DNA of 64,000 bases. It comes from Lachnospiraceae bacterium (lineage in GTDB: Bacteria; Bacillota; Clostridia; Lachnospirales; Lachnospiraceae). How positions within the stretch are numbered: the stretch's first letter is position 1; each line of letters starts with the position of its first letter. The stretch covers positions 1-64,000 of the forward strand of contig JAFWDI010000008.1 of the NCBI GenBank assembly GCA_017513125.1, read 5' to 3'. Positions 50,014 through 57,861 of this stretch are shown piece by piece. Both the position numbers and the translations under genes were made by a program. The notes under the pieces were generated by a model. The model was not told where the DNA came from. It did no database searches and worked only from the letters and a program-made list of their open reading frames with translations.

Positions 50014-50301
50014 TTGAACAAGTACGAATTATGCCTCGTGCTCAGCGCCAGACTTGAGGACGAGCAGAGAGCCGATGCGCTCGAGAGAGTGAAAGGCTAC
50101 GTCACCCGTTTCGGCGGCGAGATCGCCGACATCGACGAGTGGGGAAAGCGGAAGCTGGCTTATCCGATCCAGAAGATGGACGAGGGCTTCTACTACTTCA
50201 TTCACTTTGACGCAGAGGCTGCTGCTCCCGCGGAGATCGAAGCTCAGCTTCGCATCATGGAGCCCGTCCTCCGGTTTTTGATCGTTAAGCAGGAGGCTTA
50301 A
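50014..50301 (+). CDS. rpsF: 30S ribosomal protein S6
   Basis: 95 residues from a TTG start (AAGGAGG at 50000) beginning NKYELCLVLSARL after the initiator; an ATG-started longer frame would run into the promoter. It shows the S6 pattern with DEWGKRKLAYPIQKMDEGFYYFIHF. It binds 16S rRNA as a heterodimer with S18, encoded two genes downstream. This is the standard Firmicutes rpsF-ssb-rpsR order; 22 bases separate it from ssb. Confidence 0.97.
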   Translation: MNKYELCLVLSARLEDEQRADALERVKGYVTRFGGEIADIDEWGKRKLAYPIQKMDEGFYYFIHFDAEAAAPAEIEAQLRIMEPVLRFLIVKQEA

Positions 50302-50323
50302 CTGATTAAGAAAGAGGCACTGC

Positions 50324-50779
50324 ATGAATAAAGTGATTCTTATGGGCCGCCTGACCCGCGACCCGGACATCCGTTATTCGCAGGGCGCGAACCCTACCGC
50401 GATCGCCAGATACACGCTGGCCGTCGACAGACGTTTCCGCCGGAATAACGATGACCAGACGGCAGATTTCATCTCGTGCGTGGCGTTCGGCCGCAGCGCG
50501 GAGTTTGCCGAGAAGTACCTGCATCAGGGCACGAAGATCGCCGTGACCGGCCGCATTCAGACCGGCAGCTATACGAACCGTGACGGGCAGAAGGTCTACA
50601 CGACCGACGTGATCGTGGAAGACCAGGAGTTCGCCGAGAGCAAGGCTGCTTCCCAGCAGTCCTCGGGCGGATCCTACCAGGCTCCCGCGCGCCAGACCGA
50701 GAGACCGGCGGCGCCGCTGGACGACGGCTTTATCAACATCCCCGACGGAGTCGAAGACGACGGCCTTCCGTTTAACTAA
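50324..50779 (+). CDS. ssb: single-stranded DNA-binding protein
   Basis: 151 residues. The OB fold covers the first 105 residues, starting MNKVILMGRLTRDPDIRYSQG with TGRIQTGSYTNRDGQKVYTTDV, then a Gln/Ser/Pro-rich flexible linker and an acidic tip ending EDDGLPFN, matching the conserved DDxPF protein-interaction tail. It coats single-stranded DNA in replication and repair. It lies between the two ribosomal protein genes as in other Firmicutes. Confidence 0.97.
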   Translation: MNKVILMGRLTRDPDIRYSQGANPTAIARYTLAVDRRFRRNNDDQTADFISCVAFGRSAEFAEKYLHQGTKIAVTGRIQTGSYTNRDGQKVYTTDVIVEDQEFAESKAASQQSSGGSYQAPARQTERPAAPLDDGFINIPDGVEDDGLPFN

Positions 50780-50802
50780 TTTCGATTTAAGGAGAATAAA
50801 CC

Positions 50803-51060
50803 ATGGCTTTTAACAGAGAGGGCGGATCCCACAGAAGAAGCGGCGGTCCCCGTAAGAGAAGAAAAGTTTGCGTGTTCTGCGGTAGCGAGAAGGGCACCAT
50901 CGATTACAAGGACGTGGCGAAGCTGAAGAAGTACATCTCCGAGAGAGGTAAGATCCTCCCCCGCAGAGTGACCGGAAACTGCCAGCAGCACCAGAGAGAC
51001 ATCACGACTGCCGTGAAGCGCGCCCGTCACGTGGCCCTGCTTCCCTACACCGTCGAGTAA
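50803..51060 (+). CDS. rpsR: 30S ribosomal protein S18
   Basis: 85 residues with [20 protein letters not shown] near residue 18 (the CxxC zinc-type form) and the conserved [21 protein letters not shown]. It pairs with S6 on the platform of the small subunit. TAAGGAGAAT precedes the ATG. A terminator follows 65 bases after the stop. Confidence 0.98.
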   Translation: MAFNREGGSHRRSGGPRKRRKVCVFCGSEKGTIDYKDVAKLKKYISERGKILPRRVTGNCQQHQRDITTAVKRARHVALLPYTVE

Positions 51061-51124
51061 GCCGCGCCGCACAGGCGGAAAGCTTTTCGACGAAAGATCC
51101 TGCGGATCATATCCATCACGTAGT

Positions 51125-51151
51125 ACCGCCGCGTTTTGCGGCGGTTTTTTT
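51125..51151 (+). terminator. terminator of the rpsF operon
   Basis: An 8-bp stem ACCGCCGC/GCGGCGGT, then seven T (51145-51151). Confidence 0.95.
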
Positions 51152-51200
51152 ATGCCGCGGGTTCTTTCGGACGCCGTCCCGGGCAGAAGAGTACAGATAT

Positions 51201-51436
51201 GTTCTGCGAGCACAGTCTCCGGAGACGGTTCGCCGCTCCCTGAAGATCTGAACCTCAAAGCATGCCGCACGAAGGGTACCGCTTATACGTCCCGGGAAAT
51301 CTCCGAAGGATTTCCCGGGACGATGCGCTGAGATCGTGATTCGGATATCACGCTCTCCCCCTTCGTTTCGGTTATGCTTTTCCGTTCGATCTTCATGGTC
51401 GCGTCTCAAGTCTCCGGAGACTGTGCTCGCAGGAAC
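51201..51436 (-). ncRNA. structured repeat element, copy C (unrecognised family)
   Basis: Read on the minus strand. Nearly identical 26/27-base terminal arms (51410-51436 with 51201-51226) close a structure with conserved words GCGACCATGAA and TTCAGGGAGCGGCGAAC, an arm ACGAAGGG/CCCTTCGT, a hairpin with an ATCCGA loop and a hairpin CGTCCCGGGAAATC/GATTTCCCGGGACG. It shares its layout with copies A and B while the stem sequences differ. No open frame of interest. Confidence 0.7.
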
Positions 51437-51500
51437 AGAGCAGGCGATTTTTCATCTTTTTCGGGGATGCGGGAAGCCGCTGCAGTCAGACTGTACGGGC

Positions 51501-51726
51501 GTTCCCGCGGCAGGGAGAAAGCCTCGAGGCGCGACCATGAAGGCCTGATCGACACACATAGAAAAAACGAAGGCGAAATGTCTGTATCCGCACAGACATT
51601 TCAGCTCGACTGAGGCGGGAAATCATGGGATTTCCCGTCGAATTCGAGCGGCGCCCTCGTTTTTTCACATGTGTGAGATCGCGGCTCTTCAGGGGACGGC
51701 GAGCGGCTTTCCGATGCCGCGGGAAC
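51501..51726 (+). ncRNA. structured repeat element, copy A (unrecognised family)
   Basis: Outer arms 51501-51523 with 51705-51726; conserved GCGACCATGAA at 51531 and CTTCAGGGG near 51687; second stem GAAAAAACGAAGGCG (51561-51575) with CGCCCTCGTTTTTTC (51652-51666); hairpin ATGTCTG/CAGACAT with a TATCCG loop; hairpin GGCGGGAAATC/GATTTCCCGTC after CTGA. It lies in opposite orientation to copy C, in the rpsR-gdpP gap. Confidence 0.72.
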
Positions 51727-51806
51727 CGCCGCAAGCGTCTTATCGCCGCCGCTGCCCGCCTCACCGCGAAAAAGATGAAAAACACAGCCGCCTGCGCCGC
51801 CATCTA

Positions 51807-51815
51807 TGCTATAAT
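51807..51815 (+). promoter_or_regulatory. extended -10 promoter ahead of gdpP
   Basis: TG-C-TATAAT (51807-51815); the start would be near 51822, about 36 bases before the ATG. Confidence 0.65.
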
Positions 51816-51857
51816 CTGACTGATTATAGGCTTTTTACAGCCCCCGGAGGATCACAC

Positions 51858-53903
51858 ATGCCGAACACTCCCGCAGGAAAAACCGAAAGCACCGGACGTT
51901 ACCGCTACCGCGGCCTGGCCATCTGGGCGGTCGCCCTCTCGGACATCTTCATCGTCTGCGGCATCCCGCTGTTTTTCTATAACCTTTACCTGGCGATCGC
52001 GATCGAGATCATTGCCGTCGTGTGCTTCGTCATCTCGGTCTGGCAGCTGTTCACCGCGAAGCGCCGCCTGCAGCGGACTTTCTACGAGCTCGCGATGAGT
52101 AATGACACGGTGCAGTCCCACGTCATCAGCCAGATGCAGATCCCCTACGCGATCGTGAACCAGGACGGCGACATCATCTGGCAGAACGACGCTTTCTCCG
52201 CGCTGGCCCGCGACGGAAAGAAACTCGGAGAGGTCATCCCCGGCTTCGGAAAGACCGAGATGCGGAAGGCCCACACCCGGGAAGGCCTGAACATCCAGCA
52301 CGGAAGCACCTCCTACCGCGTGGTCTCGGAGAACCTGAGAGAGTTCGACGAGGGCAGCGATCTCGTGAAAGAGTTCATGGGCGAGGACGTGCTCTGGGGC
52401 CTGACCTTCTACGACGAGACCGCATTGATCAGCATGAAAAAAGAGCTGGCGGACCAGAAGAACATGGTCTGTCTGCTGTATCTGGATAATTACGACGAAG
52501 CGCTCGAGAACGTCGAGCAGGTCCGCCAGTCCATCCTGATCGCCCTGATCGACCGGAAGATAAACCGCTATTTCCGCCAGTACGACGCGCTCCTGCGGAA
52601 GCTCGAGAAGGATAAGTACCTCGCGGTCATTAAGCAGAAGCACATCGAAACGATGAAGGAGACGCGCTTCTCGATCCTCGAGGAAGTGAAGGACGTGAAC
52701 ATCGGAAACGCCCAGGCGGTCACGGTCAGCATCGGCCTCGGCATGGGCGGCGACGAGTACGCGAAGAACTACGACTACGCGCGCGTGGCGATCGATATGG
52801 CCCTGGCCCGCGGCGGCGACCAGGCCGTCGTGAAGGACGCCTCCCGCATCCAGTATTTCGGCGGGCGCTCCCAGCAGGTCGAAAAGAACACCCGCGTGAA
52901 AGCCCGCATGAAGGCGCACGCGCTGGCGGAGCTGGTCCGCCCGCACGAGCAGATCTTTATCATGGGCCACCGGCTGGGCGACATCGACTGCATCGGCGCG
53001 GGCATCGGCATGTACCGCGCGATGGCGTCCATGGGGAAGCAGACGCACATCGTCATGAACGACGTGATCGCTTCCGTGAAGCAGTTCTACGACTACTTCA
53101 CGCAGAGCCCGGATTATCCGGACGACCTGTTCATCACGGGCGAGCAGGCATTGTCTATGCTGACCGATGACTCGGTCCTGATCGTCGTCGACACGAACCG
53201 CCGCTCGATCGTCGAGGAGAAAGAACTGGCCGACCGCGCGAAGACCATCGTGGTGCTCGATCACCACCGGCAGGTGGCCGATTACATCGCGGACGCGACA
53301 TTGTCCTACGTCGAACCGTTCGCTTCTTCGGCCAGCGAGATGGTCGCGGAGATCCTCCAGTATTTCGGGGACGGGGAGACCGCCCTGCGCCCCGCGGAGG
53401 CGGACGCGATCTATGCGGGCATCGTGCTCGACACGCATAACTTCACCGCGCAGACCGGCGTGCGCACGTTCGAGGCGGCGGCCTACCTGCGGAAGAGCGG
53501 CGCGGACATCACGAAGGTCCGAAAGCTGTTCCGCGACGACCTCGAGGCATATAAGGTGAAGGCGGAAGCCATCCATAACATGGAGATCATCCATAACCGC
53601 TTTGCGATCACGGTGTGCCCGCCTTACGGAGAGAGCCCGACCGTCCTCGCGGCCGAGACCGCGAACGATCTGCTGTCGATCACCGAGATCCAGGCGTCGT
53701 TCGTGCTGACCGACTACGAAGGGACCGTGTTCATCAGCGCGCGTTCGATCGACGAGGTCAATGTCCAGGTGATCATGGAGAAGCTCGGCGGCGGCGGACA
53801 CATGTCGATCGCGGGCGCGCAGCTGAAGGGCGCTTCGGTCAGCGATGCGAAGGAACTGATGAAAGAGACGATCGATCTGATGATCGAGGAAGGAGATATC
53901 TGA
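51858..53903 (+). CDS. gdpP: cyclic-di-AMP phosphodiesterase GdpP (GGDEF-DHH-DHHA1)
   Basis: 681 residues; the ATG at 51858 with CCGGAGGA ahead is chosen over a much longer frame that would run into the structured element. Two transmembrane helices (about 20-62), a PAS-like domain (about 85-185), a degenerate GGDEF domain (about 190-320) and a DHH/DHHA1 phosphoesterase: GHRLGDIDCIGAGIG, VVDTNRRS, VVLDHHRQ, and GGGGHMSIAGAQ near the end. It breaks down c-di-AMP and so affects potassium, turgor and cell-wall stress. The next gene, rplI, starts within its stop codon, as is typical of Firmicutes. Confidence 0.97.
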   Translation: MPNTPAGKTESTGRYRYRGLAIWAVALSDIFIVCGIPLFFYNLYLAIAIEIIAVVCFVISVWQLFTAKRRLQRTFYELAMSNDTVQSHVISQMQIPYAIVNQDGDIIWQNDAFSALARDGKKLGEVIPGFGKTEMRKAHTREGLNIQHGSTSYRVVSENLREFDEGSDLVKEFMGEDVLWGLTFYDETALISMKKELADQKNMVCLLYLDNYDEALENVEQVRQSILIALIDRKINRYFRQYDALLRKLEKDKYLAVIKQKHIETMKETRFSILEEVKDVNIGNAQAVTVSIGLGMGGDEYAKNYDYARVAIDMALARGGDQAVVKDASRIQYFGGRSQQVEKNTRVKARMKAHALAELVRPHEQIFIMGHRLGDIDCIGAGIGMYRAMASMGKQTHIVMNDVIASVKQFYDYFTQSPDYPDDLFITGEQALSMLTDDSVLIVVDTNRRSIVEEKELADRAKTIVVLDHHRQVADYIADATLSYVEPFASSASEMVAEILQYFGDGETALRPAEADAIYAGIVLDTHNFTAQTGVRTFEAAAYLRKSGADITKVRKLFRDDLEAYKVKAEAIHNMEIIHNRFAITVCPPYGESPTVLAAETANDLLSITEIQASFVLTDYEGTVFISARSIDEVNVQVIMEKLGGGGHMSIAGAQLKGASVSDAKELMKETIDLMIEEGDI

Positions 53904-54352
53904 TGGAGATCATTTTGCTGCAGGATGTAAAGAAGATCGGTAAGAAGGGCGAGCGGGTAAAGGTCTCCGACGGCTATGCCAGAAACTATCTGATCCCGAA
54001 GGGCCTGGGCGCCGAGCCGAAGGCTGCGGTGCTGAACGACGCGAAGCTTCACGATCAGAACCTGAAGAAAGTCGCGGCCGAAGAGCTCGCGGCGGCGAAG
54101 GAGCTCGCGGAGAAGATCGCGGCGTGCCCCGTGACGCTGGCCGTGAAGTCCGGCGTCAGCGGAAAGGTCTTCGGGTCCGTCACCACGAAGGAGATCGCGA
54201 AGGCGTTTTCGGACGCCTGCGGCATCGAGCTGGATAAGAAAAAGATCGTCCTCGCGGAGCCGATCAAGGACCTGGGCGACTACGAGCTGCCCGTGAAGCT
54301 GCATAAGGACGTGACCGCGAAACTGAAGCTGCAGGTGGTCGCGAAGGAATAA
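53903..54352 (+). CDS. rplI: 50S ribosomal protein L9
   Basis: 149 residues starting MEIILLQDVKKIGKKGERVKVSDGYARNYLIPKGLG, the diagnostic L9 N-terminal domain, then a long helix (EELAAAKELAEKIA) and the C-terminal domain with SGKVFGSVTTKEIA. The start codon overlaps the gdpP stop (TGATG). It binds 23S rRNA near the L1 stalk. Confidence 0.98.
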   Translation: MEIILLQDVKKIGKKGERVKVSDGYARNYLIPKGLGAEPKAAVLNDAKLHDQNLKKVAAEELAAAKELAEKIAACPVTLAVKSGVSGKVFGSVTTKEIAKAFSDACGIELDKKKIVLAEPIKDLGDYELPVKLHKDVTAKLKLQVVAKE

Positions 54353-54392
54353 ACGTGCCGCGGGGAGCCCCCGGCGATATGCAGGTGTGAAC

Positions 54393-55760
54393 ATGCCCGA
54401 AGAAACTTTAAGAGAACGCAGACAGCCTTATAACGAAGAGGCGGAGCGCTCGGTCATCGGCTCGATGATGAGCATGGATAAGGAAGCCATTATGGCGGCG
54501 GCGGAGATCCTCAGCGGTGAGGATTTCTATTTCCGGCGCTATCAGGTGATCTTTGACGCGGTCCTGGAGATCAATGCCGCCGGCCTCGACGCCGACCCCA
54601 TCACCGTCCAGAACAAACTCCGCGAGAAAGACATCTCCCCGGAGGTCGCGGACTTCGATTACCTGCGCAGCCTGGTCGAGGCGATCCCGACTTCGGCGAA
54701 CGTGCGCAGCTACGCGCAGATCGTCTGGGAGAAGGCGGTCCTGCGCCGCCTGATCAAGGTCTCCGAGAACATTGCCGCGGAGGCCTACACCGGGAAGGAA
54801 CCGCTCGACGACATTCTCGACCGCACCGAGCGCGCAGTGTTCGACCTCGCGCGCAGCGGCCGCACCGAGACCTACACGCCGATCTCGAAGATCGCGATGG
54901 ACGTGTTCCACCGGATCGAGGAGGCCAGCCGTTCGAAGTCGATGATCACCGGCCTGGCGACCGGATACAGCGATCTGGATTATAAGCTGAGCGGCCTGCA
55001 GAAGTCCGACCTGATCCTCGTGGCCGCGCGCCCGTCGATGGGTAAGACCGCGCTGGTCCTGAACATCGCCCAGAACATCGCCGTGAAGTCCGGAAAGCGC
55101 CGGAACGTCGCGATCTTCTCGCTCGAAATGTCGAAGGAGCAGCTCACGAACCGCCTGTTCGCGATGCAGAGCGGGATCAACTCCCAGAACCTCCGGAACG
55201 GCCAGCTCACCCCCGCGCAGTGGGGCGAACTGTCCGAGACCGTAAACGAGATCGGCCGAAGCGGCCTGATCATCGACGACACGCCCGGCATCAGCGTCTC
55301 GGAGATGCGCTCGCGCTGCCGGAAGTACGACCTCGACTGCGGCGGACTCGATCTGATCGTCGTCGATTACCTCCAGCTGATGAGCTCGGGCCGGAAGAAC
55401 GGGGACAGCCGCCAGCAGGAGATCTCCGATATCTCGCGCGGCCTGAAGAGCCTGGCCCGCGAGATGAAGGTGCCCGTCATCGCGCTTTCGCAGCTGTCGC
55501 GCGCGGTCGAAGGCCGCCAGGATAAACGGCCCATGCTGTCCGACCTCCGTGAGTCCGGCGCGATCGAGCAGGACGCCGACGTCGTCATGTTCCTGTTCCG
55601 CGACGACTATTACACGAAAGAGCAGTCGCAGCACCCCGGCGAGACCGAGCTGATCATCGCGAAACAGAGAAACGGCCCCACCGGCACGGTCTATCTCGGC
55701 TGGCTGGCGGAGACGACGCGCTTCGTGAGCCTGCAGCGGGAGCCTCGCGGCGGGGCCTGA
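54393..55760 (+). CDS. dnaB: replicative DNA helicase DnaB
   Basis: 455 residues from ATG 54393 (an in-frame GTG is six bases upstream). N-terminal domain PYNEEAERSVIGSMM; RecA-like motor with Walker A AARPSMGKTAL near 213, the SLEMSKEQL segment, Walker B LIVVDYLQLMSSG and the arginine-finger region SQLSRAVEGRQDKRPMLSDLRESGAIEQDAD. A hexameric helicase at the replication fork. It ends the gdpP-rplI-dnaB run and is followed by a clear terminator. Confidence 0.98.
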   Translation: MPEETLRERRQPYNEEAERSVIGSMMSMDKEAIMAAAEILSGEDFYFRRYQVIFDAVLEINAAGLDADPITVQNKLREKDISPEVADFDYLRSLVEAIPTSANVRSYAQIVWEKAVLRRLIKVSENIAAEAYTGKEPLDDILDRTERAVFDLARSGRTETYTPISKIAMDVFHRIEEASRSKSMITGLATGYSDLDYKLSGLQKSDLILVAARPSMGKTALVLNIAQNIAVKSGKRRNVAIFSLEMSKEQLTNRLFAMQSGINSQNLRNGQLTPAQWGELSETVNEIGRSGLIIDDTPGISVSEMRSRCRKYDLDCGGLDLIVVDYLQLMSSGRKNGDSRQQEISDISRGLKSLAREMKVPVIALSQLSRAVEGRQDKRPMLSDLRESGAIEQDADVVMFLFRDDYYTKEQSQHPGETELIIAKQRNGPTGTVYLGWLAETTRFVSLQREPRGGA

Positions 55761-55797
55761 TTCTGCCGGTGAAATCCCGGAATAATATGATAAGTGT

Positions 55798-55829
55798 GAG
55801 AGGCTCTGCGAACGCAGAGCCTCTCTTTT
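55798..55829 (+). terminator. terminator after dnaB
   Basis: Perfect 12-bp stem GAGAGGCTCTGC/GCAGAGCCTCTC, GAAC loop, TTTT. Confidence 0.93.
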
Positions 55830-55840
55830 GACGCATTTCT

Positions 55841-55940
55841 TTAGCTGGCAGCCAATTGTTTTAGCTGATGGCTAAAGTCTTTAACTAACAGCCCGGTTTT
55901 TTAGCTAACAGTTAAAGTTTTTTGCGAAATGCCACCATTT
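55841..55940 (+). repeat. tandem array of 20-bp palindromic units
   Basis: Units start at exactly 20-base steps: 55841, 55861, 55881, 55901 and a decayed one at 55921. The common form is TTAGCTRAYRGYYAAAGTYT, with TTTAGC/GCTAAA arms in the second unit. The array is AT-rich in a GC-rich genome and lies between the dnaB terminator and the vanZ promoter. Confidence 0.75.
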
Positions 55941-55979
55941 GGTAGTACCAAGCCACCCGCCTCACAGTCCCTCGCCCGG

Positions 55980-56008
55980 TTGACGAACTCCCTCCCCCGA
56001 CCTAAAAT
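55980..56008 (+). promoter_or_regulatory. vanZ promoter
   Basis: TTGACG (55980-55985), 17-base spacer, TAAAAT (56003-56008). The start is expected at about 56014-56016, on or next to the ATG at 56016. Confidence 0.7.
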
Positions 56009-56015
56009 GTCTCCG

Positions 56016-56462
56016 ATGAATAAACGTTCCCGCACCATATTTCTCATACTCACTCTCGCGGTCATGATCTTCATCTTCGTCCAGTCCGCCATGCCAGCGG
56101 ACCTCTCGGGCGCGGAGAGCGGACTGTTCGCCCGGCTGCTCGCCGGGCTCTTCGGCGCGGCCGACGATCCTGCGGCCCTGGACCTCGCGCATTTCCTCGA
56201 GTATCTGGCGCTGGGGCTGTGCCTGCGGATGGCCTTCGGCGGGAGAGCGGAAGACCGCCCCCGCCTGAACGCGGCCTTCCCGGCCTGGCTCATCGGCGCG
56301 GCCTACGCGGTCACGGATGAGATCCACCAGATCTTCGTGCCGGGCCGCAGCGGACAGGTGAAGGACGTGCTTCTGGACGCGGCCGGCGTTCTGGCCGGCG
56401 TTCTGATCGCAGCAGCCGCACTGAAGAGAGCGGGAGCTGCGGGCGCGCGTTCCCGGCATTGA
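56016..56462 (+). CDS. VanZ-like membrane protein
   Basis: 148 residues with four hydrophobic segments. The family signature YAVTDEIHQIFVPGRSGQVKDVLLDAAG is near residue 90; an earlier charged FLEYLALG segment is also typical. VanZ relatives give low-level teicoplanin resistance in enterococci, but most chromosomal ones have no defined role. ATG 56016 (or 56007) has no ribosome-binding site, and the promoter places the RNA start at the codon itself, which suggests leaderless translation. Convergent with the SDR gene. Confidence 0.85.
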   Translation: MNKRSRTIFLILTLAVMIFIFVQSAMPADLSGAESGLFARLLAGLFGAADDPAALDLAHFLEYLALGLCLRMAFGGRAEDRPRLNAAFPAWLIGAAYAVTDEIHQIFVPGRSGQVKDVLLDAAGVLAGVLIAAAALKRAGAAGARSRH

Positions 56463-56463
56463 A

Positions 56464-56510
56464 AAAAGAGTGCACGGTCATCGGACCGCACACTCTTTTC
56501 TTTTTTTTCG
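56464..56510. terminator. bidirectional terminator between vanZ and the SDR gene
   Basis: An AAAAGAGTG/CACTCTTTT outer stem and CGGTC/GGACCG inner stem with a two-base internal loop, with T-runs on both sides (eight T on the + side). Confidence 0.85.
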
Positions 56511-56561
56511 GATCCGCACCGCCGGCCCGGTTCTTCGCCGCGGGCGTATCCCGCAGGGATG

Positions 56562-57368
56562 TTACACCGCCAGCGAATATCCTCCATCGGCCGTCACGAC
56601 CACGCCGGTCACGATGTTCGAGGCTTCGGAAGCCAGGTAGACCGCCAGCGCGCCAATCTCGGAGACCTGCCCGAAACGCCCCATAGGGATCTTCTCGATG
56701 ATCTCGTCCTTCACTTCGTCGGGCATTTTCGCGGCCATGTCCGTGTAGGTGTAGCCGGGGGCGATGGCATTGACATTAATGCCGTACTTGCCCCACTCGA
56801 CCGCGAGGTCGCGCGTCAGGTGGTTCAGGGCCGCCTTCGCCGCGTGGTAGGGCGCAAAGGTCACGGGCTTATTAATGATCGCACCGGAGTTCGAAGTGAT
56901 GTTGATGACTTTTCCGCCCTTTCCGGCGTCACGCATGTACTTTCCGACGATGTAGCTCATGCGCATCGCTCCGTTCAGGTCGATGTCGATGCAGTGGAAC
57001 CAGTCCGTCAGATCCTCGTCCATGTCGAGTACGTCACCGGCGACCGCGACGCCGGCGTTATTCACGAGGATGTCCACGCTGCCGAAGTCCGCGATGAACG
57101 CGGCGACCGCGTCGCGGCACTGCTGCATGTCGGAGATGTCCACGGCGTAGCAGCGGAATGTCCCGTCATACTTTTCCGAAAACTCCGCGACGGCTGCTTT
57201 CGCGCTTTCCTGGTTTCGGCACATGATGCCGACGTTTGCTCCCTGCTGAGCGAACGCGGTGGCGATGCCCAGGCCGATGCCGCGGTTTCCGCCGGTCACG
57301 ATGGCGTTTTTACCCTTCAGGCAGTACGCGCCTTCCTGGGACATGATCGGATCTTTTACGATGCCCAT
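56562..57368 (-). CDS. short-chain dehydrogenase/reductase, gluconate-dehydrogenase-like
   Basis: 268 residues on the minus strand, starting at 57368 with AAGGAGG ahead (a 20-residue longer frame has no site). Classical SDR: cofactor loop TGGNRGIGLGIA near residue 30, NNAGVAVAG, catalytic Ser in ITSNSGA, Tyr/Lys in YHAAK, and a PGYTYTDM loop. It is a NAD(P)-dependent oxidoreductase of alcohols or sugar acids (IdnO/Ga5DH-like by pattern); substrate unknown. It diverges from the ribozyme-controlled operon. Confidence 0.9.
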   Translation of the reverse strand: MGIVKDPIMSQEGAYCLKGKNAIVTGGNRGIGLGIATAFAQQGANVGIMCRNQESAKAAVAEFSEKYDGTFRCYAVDISDMQQCRDAVAAFIADFGSVDILVNNAGVAVAGDVLDMDEDLTDWFHCIDIDLNGAMRMSYIVGKYMRDAGKGGKVINITSNSGAIINKPVTFAPYHAAKAALNHLTRDLAVEWGKYGINVNAIAPGYTYTDMAAKMPDEVKDEIIEKIPMGRFGQVSEIGALAVYLASEASNIVTGVVVTADGGYSLAV

Positions 57369-57411
57369 AGATGATACCTCCTTAAAAAACACGAAGAAAA
57401 GATTCGGTTCC

Positions 57412-57480
57412 TGTGATACTGTAATCATTATATGCCACTCGCGTCGGAAAAGCTATGTTCGCATCTTTTCAGGTATCACA
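57412..57480. promoter_or_regulatory. inverted repeat pair around the SDR promoter
   Basis: TGTGATAC (57412-57419) and its exact reverse complement GTATCACA (57473-57480), 61 bases apart centre to centre. The minus-strand -10 TATAAT (57432-57427) lies between them. Such paired half-sites could bind a dimeric or loop-forming regulator. Confidence 0.4.
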
Positions 57481-57573
57481 ATACTTCTCGCGCTGTTCAC
57501 ACGCCGGTGTGTTTTGCGATGGTAAGCGGCGGCTGAACCGCGATGCAAAGCCGGAATGCAGAGCACGAAAGTA

Positions 57574-57602
57574 TTGTTTACGCCATCTATCAGTAGTATA
57601 AT
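57574..57602 (+). promoter_or_regulatory. promoter of the ribozyme-controlled amino-sugar operon
   Basis: TTGTTT (57574-57579), 17-base spacer, TATAAT (57597-57602). The start near 57609 leaves about 90 bases before the ribozyme cleavage site. Confidence 0.75.
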
Positions 57603-57689
57603 ATTTCAGTTTAGATGTGCATATCTAGTGGAGAAGACCGCACATGGAGACACTGTAAAACAGGCACTCTTTACGGAGGTATAAACGGA

Positions 57690-57835
57690 GACCTGTTAGC
57701 GCCAGGACCGGGAACGGTTGACGAGGTCGGCAGTCATCGAAAGACTCGGCGGATGCTGCCGCGGCTCACGCGCATGAGTCGTCAGGGGAGAAGGAAAAAG
57801 CGAAATCGACATCGTAACAGAGGTCTCCCCGCATT
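57690..57835 (+). ncRNA. glmS self-cleaving ribozyme (GlcN6P-responsive)
   Basis: Core words of the glmS class appear in order: TTA|GCGCC (cleavage expected between A57698 and G57699), GGTTGACGAGG (57716-57726), then GGCAG...ATCGAAAGACTCGGCGGATG...CTGCC, i.e. the conserved catalytic core around a 5-bp stem. A P3-type GGCTCA/TGAGTC hairpin and a closing stem GGGGAGA/TCTCCCC (57785-57791 with 57824-57830) follow. Family knowledge: glucosamine-6-phosphate acts as the cofactor for cleavage, and the cut mRNA is degraded. The next start codon is 26 bases after the structure, with AAGGAGAA in between. No glmS gene lies in this window. Confidence 0.96.
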
Positions 57836-57861
57836 GCGACTTTTTAAGGAGAACACTGCGA

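Noticed and set aside
51669-51857. 63-residue N-terminal extension of GdpP
   Set aside because: It lies inside the structured element and the promoter; the ATG at 51858 has the ribosome site and the family-typical start.
55841-55940. CRISPR array
   Set aside because: Units are contiguous with no unique spacers and no cas genes nearby.
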